From: Sthenelais limicola
Lineage: Eukaryota > Annelida > Polychaeta > Phyllodocida > Sigalionidae
NCBI GenBank assembly: GCA_942159475.1
Contig: OW804098.1
Span: forward strand, 111,792,620-111,856,619
Direction of reading: 5' to 3'
Length of the DNA stretch: 64,000 nucleotides
The first letter of the stretch is position 1, and each line of letters opens with the position of its first letter. Under the pieces are notes generated by a model. That model saw nothing but the letters and a program-made list of their open reading frames with translations. It was not told the DNA's origin and searched no databases. Both the position numbers and the translations under genes were made by a program. Positions 38,550 through 50,232 of the stretch are shown here, piece after piece.

Positions 38550-40459
38550 TTAATATCTAGCTTCCCCTGATATGGACCACCTGATAACTTTTGAAAAACT
38601 AGCAAGTTTAACTCATTCTAAGATTTCTAATGAATGTTCCATTCCTTTCCAACCTATCTAAGCATCATTTGACCAAAATTAGTATTTCTTTTTTTTTGTT
38701 TTCAAATGCTGTATTCGTCACAATAGTATGCACAGTTACACTTCATCTCAGTTCAGGATGATGTACACTATATAGAAAACTAATACATCAATAACTAACT
38801 TTAGAAATACTAAAATGCAGAAAAATAACCTCAATCTGCGCCGTGTCACACAAATTCATGACAAACAAATTATCAACTTTTTACTTTGGACAAATTAATT
38901 GTATTCCCTGATCCTTTTAAGATTTTAAGACTTTTTTGGGGTGGCTTCACTTGATATGATTGCTCACCGGCAGCCATATTTTCTTCAACTTTAAATTCTT
39001 ATATAAACATATAACATACAGCAGCTCTGAATAGTGATCGATTCAGTCCTAATTATAAGTTTACTTCCTACTAGTTATTCCATATTCTGGTAACAGTCGG
39101 AAGAAATGGTACCTTGTTGTATCATAATGGTATGTCAACTCATTTGTCTTTTTACTCACTACTCGACTATACTCCTTTTGTACTCTTTGAAGATAACAAT
39201 TAAAAAACATCTTATCTTATAATATGAATAAATGTGGTAAGATGTTATTTTTGCAGTTTTGTTTGAGACTTTAAAAACTTATCAAGTCTTACTGGGTGCA
39301 CACTGGAAATAGTTGGCTAACATTTCAATATTGTCAGGCAAATCATTGCTCCCTCCTGCAGTGCAATGGTCGGATGACTTGTATAGCCAGGCTTTGTTTC
39401 TGCCCAGGTGTTGATATAAACATGGGTATTTAGCCATAACCATGCTGAGGTTGTCCTGTCTGGAAGCAATCAGGACTTCCCCCTGGGGACAGACCAGTTC
39501 ACTTGTGGTTACATCCATGCCTAGTTTCCAGTTGGAAGAAAAATGATGTAAGATTAATTTTATTAAAGGTAAATGCCAGTGTTTAATCAAAAATGAAGGA
39601 ATCACAGAATTATTTTTAAACTTTGGATTGAGAAAGAATATGGGAGTGGGAACCCAAAAAGCCCGCAAAAACATGCCATTGAATTTGTTTTTTTTCAGGG
39701 ACAGCTGAAATGTTATTATGTTCATTGTAGAAGCCTATGGAAAACCGGTGTTTCCGGAATTTGGCCAAATAGCATATGATTGAATTATGCAATTTTCTTT
39801 AAAATCTAGATAAATATAGCTGCCATGTTATTCTACCCCCCAGTAGTAAGAATAGGGGGTCATTTAACTAAAAAAAGTTGAACTTGTATCACGATGAGTT
39901 TTCCCCCTTGAAATCAATAGGGAATTGCAATGAACTTCAGTCATCCTTAGAACACAAAATAATACGATAACATCCTGTTTTTTGGCTTTTTGTATTCCAC
40001 CAACCATGTTCTTTCTGAAAAAGAAGTTTGAAAACAATATTGTGAATTATACTTTTTCATGAATTAGTACAAGCACAAGCATTGGACCCGTCCTTTAGAT
40101 GGATCAGTAAAGGTATGCCAAATCACATCTGATTTGTAATAATATTAATAATATTAACTATAACAAGGAGGGGGATGAAAGGGAGAGGAAGGGGGAAAGC
40201 AATAGCAGTAGGGGTAGGGAGAGGAAGTGTTGGAGGATGGGATAGCAGAGGGCAAGGGGAAGGGATGCATAGACCAAGAGAAGTTGGTAGGATAGAGCGG
40301 CCTAAACAGGGGCAAGGGGAGACAGACATGGTAGAGATGGAGTGAGGCAGGTGGTAAGGGTGTATTTGAGGGAGAAAATGGGGTGAGAGGGAGGGGTAGA
40401 ATACAAATAAACAATGGCAACAAACAATGGCGGTTTGGATTTGAATTTTATGATATAAA

Positions 40460-40697
40460 TGGGTCAGATTTTCAGAAAATGTACACTTCGCCTCCACCAA
40501 TCCTCTCAAATAACCCACATTTAAGACAAAAATGAGCTTCAAAATGCAGTTTAACATAACAGAACTGATACTTTAAATCAAAGCGATACCAAATATACTC
40601 AGATATACCCAAAATTCATCATTTTTTTTAGCAGAACTTAGAAGAAATTACTTATATGTGGAGCTTCCAATTGTACATTTTCTGAAAATCTGACCCA
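40460..40697. mobile_element. TGGGTCAG MITE in gene B intron
   Basis: Counterpart of 12892-13125, with a terminal CCAGA variation on the right. Confidence 0.75.
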
Positions 40698-41802
40698 GAT
40701 AGTTCTACTGCTGGCTGCACATATTGTGATGCAATAGTTCCATACAAATCAAGAGTCAAGATGGCAGATGTGCAATTCCTGTATTAGAGGCAAAAAAGAG
40801 ATAGTTGAAGAATATACCCCAACTCAAAATCTGTTGACTATGCCTAATTTGTGTGAGTGATTCATTTTTACAAAAACCTAATAAATACAGGAAAATAGTT
40901 TTTCCTAACCAGGAAGTGTTTAAAAGCACATTTCTCCTGTTTAAAATAACTATTGTTATGAAAAAAACCTGAAGAAAATTGTTCTTGTTAGGCTATGATT
41001 ATTTAGTAGAACAGCATTCCTCGGCATGCATGATGATGCAATGACAGAGACACTGCTTTGCAATGGTGACCAACCCTTTTCCTCCAGAACCCTGCCACTC
41101 CAGAACCTTTTCCCCCATTCTTCACTTTCCCCCTTACCCTTTTCGCTTCACTTGCAGTTTCCACAAACACATGTTTCTCTGTGTACACATTCGCACCACA
41201 TTTATCACGCTCCATATTTTACCCATGCACGGCCCCAAACAAAACAAGCTCTACTTTTATCTCTCCCGCCTTTGATAAATGTTGTACATGAACATAGTTT
41301 ACACCAAATTGAAGGTCGAATAGTTACCTTTCTAATGATGTATAGGTTGACGTTATTTTATAATGTATAAAAGGAGATAAAACGATATTACGCAACCATG
41401 TTTAGTGTGAAGATCGATGCCGCTAGCCCCTCCGCTACCATAGCCATCTCCCCCTCCTTCCCCTTCTCTTCCTCCTCCACCACCTCTCTCTTTCTCTCTC
41501 CTCCCAGGAACGCCTTTGGCTATTTCAAAGTGGGGGGGACAAGTTTTTCAGAAGTTACTGATCTTTTGGGTCATGATGAATGGCTCAGTCCAGCGGCATT
41601 ATTTATTTCAGAAGTTTACCAAAAGTCTGAATAAATGTATTTACTTGTGAAAATGTAAATAAAAATTAGGATAATTTCCGGTAAATTTGGGGGTAAAAAT
41701 CGGCCAAAATTCCAGAAAATCTTACCCATATAACTATTGTACTATACTAGGATACTATAATAACAAGCGTATGATTCAATGATGCCCTACAAGAGGGGGG
41801 GG

Positions 41803-42150
41803 GGTCAATTTTCAATGGTATACATAATATATGATACCATATGTACACACCATGTATGACAGAATATCATTGCAATGGAGGGTCAATTGTCGATGGTAAA
41901 TTTACAAGATGACACCATAGGTACACATAGTGTATGATAGAATACTATTATACCAATGGTATGAATCAATGATACCATAGAAGTAGGGAGTCACTTTTCG
42001 ATGGTATACATACTATATAATACCATATGTATAGATCAGGTATGTCAGAATACTATTATACCAATGGTATGATTCAAAGATACCTATGAAGAAGGGGTTC
42101 AGTTTTCGATGGTATACATGCTATATGATACTATAATGTATAGACTTGGA
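41803..42150. repeat. Tandem repeats of about 109 bp
   Basis: GTCAATTTTCGATGGTAT-type units start near 41803, 41881, 41990 and 42099, with CCAATGGTATGATTCAA between them. Fragments of the same phrase occur near 42,305-42,360. Confidence 0.75.
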
Positions 42151-42458
42151 TGTGCAAAAGCAGCTACACCTAAAGCAGTATATTTCACATGTTTCTAAGC
42201 TGCCATTATCTAGGCGAACTTAGATCCACACATATACCTGTACCCACACCCGCACACACACACCTACAATATATTATTTAAGAACATTAAGTTTAAAAAG
42301 AATAGGGGGTCAATTTTCGATGGGGTGGGTCACTTTTCAATGGGGGTCACTTTTCGTCATGACACCGGCAGCACCCCCTAGTCGCGCCAATCCTTGCACC
42401 CACCTTACCACTGCACACTCCATGCCATGGGCCTGGGCAGCCTGACCCCACGGCGAAA

Positions 42459-43064
42459 GGTGTTTAGCGCTGTAGAAATATGTTATATAGTGTCTGTGCG
42501 TTGATCCAGAAAAAAGGTAGAAGAAATAAATCTATAATGAAGTTGTCTTTACACATTTGAGTGGACATATTTAGCTATGTAAAACAGTTTTTTTAAAAAC
42601 AAAATCCTCGAAAGTTTTTGCAATACACGCCGCAACATTTAGACCAATTATTTCATTGAAGGTGTTTTAATGCTGTAGAAATATGCTATATAGCGTCTGT
42701 GCGACGATCAAGAAAATAGGTAAAAGAAATTGGCCTATAATATTGTCTTTGTTACAGATTTGAGTGGACATATGTAGCTATATCATGCAGCTTTTTGAAA
42801 ATAATAATCTTGAATAGTTTCTGAGATAAATGCCGAAATATGTAGAGCAATTATTCCCTGGGAAAGGGGTTTAGCACCATCGAAATATGCTATAAAGTGT
42901 CTGTGCGACGATCAAGAAAAAAGGTAGAATAAATGGATCTATGATAAAGGTATTTTTACATATTTGAGTGAACATATGTAGCTATGTTAAGCAGTTTTCT
43001 TTTTGAAAAAATCTTGAATAGTTTTTTAGATACACGCTGAAACATGGAGAGTAATTCTTTCCGC
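42459..43064. repeat. Three diverged tandem units of about 203 bp
   Basis: Units start near 42459, 42661 and 42866. Shared phrases are TGTAGAAATATGCTATATAG, GTCTGTGCGACGATCAAG and GAGTGGACATATGTAGCTAT. Confidence 0.8.
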
Positions 43065-43442
43065 GAAACAATGCATGGGGCTTGAAGCAACAGGCTTGGT
43101 TGAGTGGTGCACACCACATGGCACAGTGGAGTGGGGTGGTGCAAAAAGGCACAAACCAGTCTTAGTGTGGCGGAAATAGGTACATTCCTTCTGACTCCAC
43201 TTTAGTGGGAAAAGGCATGTGGTGTGAAAAGGTGCGGGGGAAACGCATTGGTGGAAAAAGGTATAGAATCCTTTGCAATCTAGTTGGATAGATTGTGAAT
43301 TATTAGTTCTGAGCTATTATTATTGTTATTTATCATAACTTCATTTCCAGAACAACAGATACATGATAGGGATATCTACAGTTGGAAAAAGGTGATAACA
43401 TATGCTACAGCAGTTTTTCTGGCTACCCCTGTATTGTCTATA

Positions 43443-43679
43443 TGGGTCAGATTTTCAGAAAAAGTACAATTGGCAGCTGTACACATTTAGCAAATTCTGC
43501 TAAATTAGGCTGCAATTTGGTCAATACTAGGTAAATTCGAGCATATTTGGCATTGCATTGATTCTAGCAATCTGTTTGGTTAGGTTGAACTGTATTTTGA
43601 ACTTTATTTTCGTCAGAAATTTGGGTTATTAGAGAAGATTGGTGAAAATGAATTGTACATTTTCTGAAAATCTGACCCA
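43443..43679. mobile_element. TGGGTCAG MITE with TA target duplication
   Basis: Flanked by TA on both sides. The duplicate at about 13,553 reads GTCTATGTCTATGG without the element, which is a clear empty site. Confidence 0.8.
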
Positions 43680-44311
43680 TATCTATGGTAACCGTTAATA
43701 ATCATACCAAGAAGTGGTGGCTGCAATGAGGTGACTTGTGAATGTAATTTAGATATGTTTTGTTTTTTTATCATTATTGGCACACAACATTATATAGATA
43801 TTTTGTTTTCAATATTGCCTGCCTTCCTAATTCCGCTACGCATATAAGAACATCCAACGCATGCATAGTGAACAAAGGAAAGTGGCAGAACTGGTTTGTT
43901 GTACAGTTTTGAGGAAAATGGCTCTAAACTATTAGTAATCTTTTGGTTGGGGGAGGCAGAAACCAGGACAGGAATTTTGCATTACAGGAGGCTTTTTCAA
44001 GAAAATGGCTATACTCCCAGAAACCGGGGGAGTTATCTTGGCGGAAATTTGGTGCCACTATTTGGGTCACGAGTATGACAAGTTATAAAGTGTTACCAAT
44101 ACAACACAGAGCCAAACCATAAAAGTGTTAAGCATCAACTTTTGCATGACCCTTTTTCTCTTCCTTGACTATTGCCTTTTTTCATTACATTCAATGCTTT
44201 TTTTGTTCTTACATTGGGATGCAATTTTGAGCGTCCTCACTATTTTAGTTGTGTAAATGTACATCACTTCTTTACCCTACTTCTCAAAATAATATGAAAG
44301 CTTAAACTTAC

Positions 44312-44381
44312 ACACTTGACCTCCAATGGTTGGTTGAGATATCCCTAAAGTAAAAAGTATGAATAATATGCTCCAATCCAT
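44312..44381 (-). other. Gene B signal-peptide exon
   Basis: ATG at 44381-44379 starts MDWSILFILFTLGISQPT, a clear hydrophobic signal, then GGQV and the consensus donor GTAAGTTT. The leftover base T plus GC of the next exon gives Cys, in the same position as in gene C. The long first intron makes the link to gene B an inference, supported by phase and Cys. Confidence 0.7.
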
Positions 44382-44859
44382 GGTATTTTCTTGTATTACC
44401 TTATCTTGTATTATATAGTATTTGGCACAATAAAGGATGCCAGATTTTCCTCTTTGGTCCACAAGCTTAGTTGCTTCAAATTAGGTTACAAAACTGATAT
44501 TGTTGCCCTGAAGGAAATAATCTTTGTTTCCCATACACATGGACAACAGTTGAAAAGCAAATGTTACTGCAGCCAACAGTATTAGCTGAATGTGTTCCGT
44601 TTCATTGAAGAAGAAGGTCATACTACTTTTTACACTCATGTATTTGATAGTTATACTAGTTTTTTTTATTTCTATAGATCATATATCATATAGACATGTT
44701 CCTCTCTAAATAAATAATACAATGGACAGAACCAGTTGAATTGTGGTACTTTTCCCAAAGTTAAATGTGTTGTTCAAATCTCTCTTGTATGCTGAACATC
44801 ACTTGTGGATTCACTAATGTGTTTAATGCAAGTCTAGCTGGGACAAGGTGACAGGTGAT

Positions 44860-44937
44860 GAATACCTCTATAGTGGTTGAGTCATGGGAAATTCCAATAA
44901 TGACTGGTGTCTATAGGTCGACTACTTATATTTGTGA
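44860..44937 (-). promoter_or_regulatory. Recurrent spacer element with kappaB-like site, upstream of gene B
   Basis: GGGAAATTCC at 44886-44895 fits the NF-kappaB consensus GGGRNNYYCC. It lies about 500 bp upstream of the gene B ATG, inside a phrase (GTGTCTATAGGTC.ACTAC) that recurs through the array. Regulatory meaning is inference. Confidence 0.3.
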
Positions 44938-45457
44938 CTGTTTTAAAATTCCAGGATTACAGCAAAGAAACAATTTCGTGATGTATACACCACGACGGCA
45001 GGAAGCTGAATAAAATCTTTTAATAACAAAAAAAAAAAATATTTGTGACTGAAGTTTAAATTATTTCTATGGCAAAGATCAGAGACTATTTGAGTTCCTT
45101 GAACTGTTTTCAATTAGTTGTAAGTATATCAGGGATGTATGTCACTCACTCATTGGGCAGTGAATAATTAGTTACAGATGTCTCCCTCATTTTGATTTAT
45201 CATGTAAGTGACATAATTATTCCTTATTGGACCACTGCTGTATTGTTGTTAATGACTGGTCCAGTAGTGTATCCGCCAAGAAATGTTGTTCAGTGCTGAG
45301 CTTTACTGTGGAGGAACGTATATGTTGATTGCCTGCGCTGGTCTCTCCTTCCCCCCCCCCCTCCCCAACCCTCCCCTTCCTACCTAGTGCTAGTGGCAGT
45401 GCTCTGTACAGGACACTCTATACCTGTGTGCAGCTGCAGGGGTGGTCATATTATAGC

Positions 45458-45580
45458 AATAAACCATGAAGGTTTTAGCGCGAGACCGGTCTGTAGGTCC
45501 AGAGACGCCACGAGGCCGCAGGCCGAGTGGCGTCACTGGAACTACAGACCGGTCGAACGCTAAAATCTGAGTGGTTTATT
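45458..45580. repeat. Long hairpin with GAGGCC tip
   Basis: Arms begin AATAAACCA, pass through ACCGGTCTGTAG, and the tip reads GAGGCCGCAGGCCGAG. Confidence 0.85.
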
Positions 45581-46285
45581 GATTTTAGTCCATAATGGAT
45601 CAGATCCCACCATCATCAACCTTACACAAAGTAACAGAAAAAAACAACTCATTCTTTACTAAGCTGTCATCAACTAACATGTATATGAAACACAACCTCC
45701 TCCCGGTCAGCCTGCGGATTTTTTGTTCCGTATTTTACTGGTTTTCCTAGCTGGTGGAACAGGATTTTTAACCATCAAAAACCTCACCATTACGTTCCTC
45801 AGTAAGGTTAGGAATGTTATTTCACTTGATTTCCTTATTTAGTTGAATCAAACACCTTTCACATGGTTCTCCTGTTAACATTACAAATATTAATCTTCCT
45901 ACGCCATTGTTTAACCTGCAAAATTCCGTTCCGGTTGCGATCACACAGTCTATCTTTTACCTTCTTTCTGGTCCAGTCACCGGTCACTTTCGGCATGACC
46001 CACATAGCCACTTGGTGCAATCTCAGCTGCACTACACAACCTATTTTGTGCACTCACCCTTCCCTTCGAAAGTGCAAAAACGTCAACAAACTATGGGTAT
46101 GCCCAGTTGGTGAAACATGCAGGCCTGTAGAGGCACCAGGAAGATTTAAAATTATTAAAAGTTAGTACCCATTCAAATTGCCATCAAGCGACGGCAAATC
46201 AAGATAGAAAGAAGCAGAAAAAAGCCACTCGAAGCTCTATTCACGGCCGTTCGAACGGCACCACATTTGCCCATTCCACGCCATA

Positions 46286-46408
46286 CCTTGCGTAGAAAAT
46301 GAGCCGTCTTTTACTGGGTTGGTTAGGCAAACGGAAGGGAACAACGCACTGTCACCCTTCCGTTTGCCTAACCAACCCAGTAAAAAACGGCTCATTTTCT
46401 CCGCAAGG
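46286..46408. repeat. Long hairpin, arms about 50 bp
   Basis: The arm CCTTGCG.AGAAAATGAGCC continues through GGTTGGTTAGGCAAACGG and is repeated in inverse after a short loop. It lies just left of the 696-bp array. Confidence 0.85.
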
Positions 46409-46501
46409 AATAGCATCGAATGTGCGCATGTAAAGGTGGTGTGGGAGGTGTTAACTGATGAAAGGTTAGTAAAGAATGACTTGCTGTTTTTCTTTAAGTG
46501 T

Positions 46502-48589
46502 TTTGTGAAGGTGTCAACCCTAGATTTCTGAGCAAATGATGTTTTTCCTTGTGTAATTCATATCGGAACTGACCACTCTCTGAGGGTGCCTGGTCAAACA
46601 GCAGCTGCACGGGACCTGTTAGGGTAAGGTGCCGATGACAACAGCCTGTCCTACTCGGTCTCTACTGAACGCGATGTGACCTGGGGGCTACGGGTGGGTA
46701 CTGTGCAGTATGGCTGCAGGCAAAACATGTGGGCCACCAGGAACATTTACAATTATTAAAGGTTAGTACCCATTCAAATCGCCATACATCGACGGCAAAT
46801 GGCGATAGAAAGAAACAGAAAAAAGCCACTTGAAGCTCTATTCACGGCCGTTCGGACGGCACCAGTGCGGACGCGATCGCAAAATTTCGCCTTGCCCCTT
46901 GCCTGACAGTAGGCTACAGGGGGTGTGTCTCGCGGGGGCCAATGGGCATCAAGGAAAACGGTTGATAGATTGGGTCTGACTTTGGGCAGTTAGCCAATGG
47001 GAACGTAGGAAATGAAAAAATAGACCGTTAGTACAGTCACGGTCTGTTGTACCATAATTGCATCCGAAAACACCCAAAATCTGATCCAAAATGGACTAAA
47101 GGCCTTTAGACGCGATTTGGTAAGATTCTGGGGGGTCTTTTTGTCACTATAGACCACACTTGGTCCTTCTGGCAACTTCCAGTTTAAGTTATGGTGGTTT
47201 GTGAAGGTGTCAACCCTAGATTTCTGAGCAAATGATGTTTTTCCTTGTGTAATTCATATCGGAACTGACCACTCTCTGAGGGCACCTGGTCAAACAGCAG
47301 CTGCACGGGACCTGTTAGGGTAAGGTGCCGATGACAACAGCCTGTCCTACTCGGTCTCTACTGAACGCGATGTGACCTGGGGGCTACGGGTGGGTACTGT
47401 GCAGTATGGCTGCAGGCAAAACATGTGGGCCACCAGGAACATTTACAATTATTAAAGGTTAGTACCCATTCAAATCGCCATACATCGACGGCAAATGGCG
47501 ATAGAAAGAAACAGAAAAAAGCCACTTGAAGCTCTATTCACGGCCGTTCGAACGGCACCAGTGCGGACGCGATCGCAAAATTTCGCCTTGCCCCTTGCCT
47601 GACAGTAGGCTACAGGGGGTGTGTCTCGCGGGGGCCAATGGGCATCGAGGAAAACGGTTGATAGATTGGGTCTGACTTTGGGCAGTTAGCCAATGGGAAC
47701 GTAGGAAATGAAAAAATAGACCGTTAGTACAGTCACGGTCTGTTGTACCATAATTGCATCCGAAAACACCCAAAATCTGATCCAAAATGGACTAAAGGCC
47801 TTTAGACGCGATTTGGTAAGATTCTGGGGGGTCTTTTTGTCACTATAGACCACACTTGGTCCTTCTGGCAACTTCCAGTTTAAGTTATGGTGGTTTGTGA
47901 AGGTGTCAACCCTAGATTTCTGAGCAAATGATGTTTTTCCTTGTGTAATTCATATCGGAACTGACCACTCTCTGAGGGCGCCTGGTCAAACAGCAGCTGC
48001 ACGGGACCTGTTAGGGTAAGGTGCCGATGACAACAGCCTGTCCTACTCGGTCTCTACTGAACGCGATGTGACCTGGGGGCTACGGGTGGGTACTGTGCAG
48101 TATGGCTGCAGGCAAAACATGTGGGCCACCAGGAACATTTACAATTATTAAAGGTTAGTACCCATTCAAATCGCCATACATCGACGGCAAATGGCGATAG
48201 AAAGAAACAGAAAAAAGCCACTTGAAGCTCTATTCACGGCCGTTCGAACGGCACCAGTGCGGACGCGATCGCAAAATTTCGCCTTGCCCCTTGCCTGACA
48301 GTAGGCTACAGGGGGTGTGTCTCGCGGGGGCCAATGGGCATCGAGGAAAACGGTTGATAGATTGGGTCTGACTTTGGGCAGTTAGCCAATGGGAACGTAG
48401 GAAATGAAAAAATAGACCGTTAGTACAGTCACGGTCTGTTGTACCATAATTGCATCCGAAAACACCCAAAATCTGATCCAAAATGGACTAAAGGCCTTTA
48501 GACGCGATTTGGTAAGATTCTGGGGGGTCTTTTTGTCACTATAGACCACGCTTGGTCCTTCTGGCAACTTCCAGTTTAAGTTATGGTGG
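46502..48589. repeat. Three tandem copies of a 696-bp unit
   Basis: Units at 46502-47197, 47198-47893 and 47894-48589 with only a handful of differences (for example GAGGGTGCC, GAGGGCACC and GAGGGCGCC). A diverged partial copy lies at about 46117-46265. The unit carries GCGATTTGGTAAGATTCTGG, which resembles the end motif of the gene A intron element. The repeated short ORF inside is not credited as a gene. Confidence 0.9.
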
Positions 48590-50080
48590 TTCGGCAGCAC
48601 GATATTGCGTGGGAAAAGTTGGAAATAAAAGGTGTAGAGGTTAGTGAATCTCAGTTGAACCTTACCAAATCGTGCTAAAAGCACTGGAAATTATCAGGGC
48701 TACGCCCATCGAATTGTCCACCAGGCATAATACCATAATAGAGGTGACGCGAACGTCGTCGTTTTAAACATTCAGTGCCCATCCTTATTGGCTAAACATA
48801 ACTATAGCATTGTTTGTGTAGATTAATGATGTATCGATTTCAGATGAATTTAGATTAAGTTTAAGATTAAGAAACATTTATTCAATCAACGATTGCGATG
48901 AGAAGGGATTCTCCGGCAAGTGAGAGGTCTCCCGTCTTTGTGTTTGAGAGGAGAATGTCTTAAGATGTCATTACAGTGGATTTAATTGCCGATTTCGGTA
49001 GTGGCCAATGGCGCGCATCTTTCAAAGCAAATTAGTCATATCTCGTCAAGCCAGGAGGATCCAATTGAAACCCTTAATTAGGGATCTATGTTGTATAAAT
49101 GACCCTGATTGTACTGGAGTTGACCTCTTCTCTCATTCTGAACTGAAACAAAGGCACCTTTGTTGTGTTGATTCATTTCTTGCCCAGCTGCCGCATTAAT
49201 TCAACTTCAAAGATCATGCCGTTGTTCTTCAATGAGATAAGACAGTTATTTATTTACCATGAGGTGTAGTTTGGGCAAAGAGGTCTTGATCATCTGAAAA
49301 GGATGTTGAACTAGAATCTTTAAGACCATGCCTTCCGTATTTCCTTCTCTTGGCTGCTAACTCTATCTACTCAACACAGAATGTATCCATTATGGTATCA
49401 GATCGTTTCATGTTTTGGCCAAGCCTATTCTCACAGTTACACCGTATTCAACGGAGCACCAAATTATAGCATATAAGGGAGGGATAATGAGGCAGTGGAA
49501 ACACAACAAATTGCTTTTTTAGACATTTATATCTTTGACATAGTATTAGTTAATGCATTTCTTATCTGCCGATTTCTATGAGATTTGGGACTCAATAATA
49601 TGTGTTTACTATAGATAACTCTACCAACATCTGTTCTGCTATGTTGAGCTGTATTTTGAACCTGACTTTTGTCTTAAATTTGGGTTATTTGAGAGGATTG
49701 GTGAAGGTGAATTGTACATTTTCTGGTGATTTCACCCTGAAGTCCTATAATTCAGCTAAGAATTTGCCATTACTGAGACTAGAGTCATGATAGAAGTTGT
49801 ATATTCTAATAATGTGAACAGAATTGACAAAAATATAATAATGTCAATAAGAAGTATGTTTTAAGATACATTATTTTAACATACATAATAAAAGTAAATT
49901 TGTTCATAATTTTGTGTGCCTCAGTCCAGAGGTTGTTCCACCAAATGTTGTATCTGTATGCAAGATAACTTTGGATATTCTCTTGAGTTTTGGGGTATTG
50001 CCTTGAAATTTCTGCAACCCCAGTATGGCTTCTAGTTGTGAGTTGTCTATTTTCTATTTTTTTCGTTTCTATAGCTTTTG
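48590..50080. other. Spacer downstream of gene D, no gene seen
   Basis: AT-rich, with a half TGGGTCAG MITE at about 49640-49725 and a GATTTAGATTA-type retroelement remnant near 48.84-48.97 kb that resembles 31.27-31.37 kb. Confidence 0.5.
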
Positions 50081-50232
50081 TTAGATGTTTAGTTCTGACT
50101 CTTCTGCATAATTATCAGGGCTAGACAAGGCATCATCATATGGAGACTCTTCAATCTTCTTCCTTATGCTGCGGACAGTATAGTCTCTCTTGGGGAGCAC
50201 TGGTAGTGCTACATCATAGTATGATGAGTCAT
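50081..50232 (-). other. Gene D last coding exon, tyrosine-rich tail end
   Basis: It encodes about 50 residues with five tyrosines in SSYYDVALP, RDYTVRS, SPYDDALSS and DNYAEESEL, then TAA. The acceptor is TTTTTCAG. No counterpart exon was found in A, B, C or E, so this tail extension is specific to D within the window. Confidence 0.75.

Larger units (their letters stand above)
31500..43760. repeat. Segmental duplicate: body of gene B, partner of 5.6-13.64 kb
   Basis: Exons, introns and upstream flank are collinear with gene A (about 5600-13640). Insertions private to this copy include MITEs at 32629-32859, 33570-33950, 34088-34432, 36268-36674, 37965-38549 and 43443-43679, and about 2.2 kb of low-complexity repeats at 41-43.2 kb. 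The gene A copy has a private insertion at 8969-9826. The MITE at 12892-13125 and 40460-40697 is in both, so it predates the duplication. Confidence 0.8.
31404..44381 (-). pseudogene. Gene B: close paralog of A, damaged in the stalk exon
   Basis: Exons: 44312-44381 (signal peptide), 39293-39520 (extracellular 1), 36919-37275 (extracellular 2), stalk exon region 35644-35930, 32965-33055 (transmembrane) and 31404-31668 (tail, stop at 31404-31406). Apart from the stalk exon all phases match the family. Extracellular 1 has CPQGEV and FQCAP; extracellular 2 is intact and ends IAYE; the helix runs WIIVGAVVGGFIILVL and ends CCCCHK. The expected stalk-exon acceptor (AATTCTAG) is followed by about 115 bp absent from gene A, which brings in a TAA. 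Later acceptors give the wrong phase. Exons 2 and TM are both phase 1 at the join, so skipping the stalk exon would still encode a stalkless membrane receptor. The signal exon lies about 4.8 kb upstream of extracellular 1. Pseudogene status is likely but not certain. Confidence 0.65.

Noticed and set aside
40123..40557. Proline/serine-rich frames opposite purine-rich tracts (also 12,531-12,989)
   Set aside because: They are the complement of a G/A-rich low-complexity tract and run into a MITE end; not coding.
41026..41634. Plus-strand frames rich in Ser, Pro and His near 41.0-41.6 kb
   Set aside because: Composition follows a C/T-rich stretch; no start context, splice sites or family likeness.
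45863..46165. 100-residue plus-strand frame (MVLLLTLQILIFLRH...)
   Set aside because: It ends inside a diverged copy of the 696-bp repeat unit; no independent support.
46990..48684. A repeated 61-residue frame (MPEGPSVVYSDKK...) on the minus strand in each 696-bp unit
   Set aside because: It exists three times only because the DNA is triplicated. There are no domain features, splice sites or synonymous bias visible.
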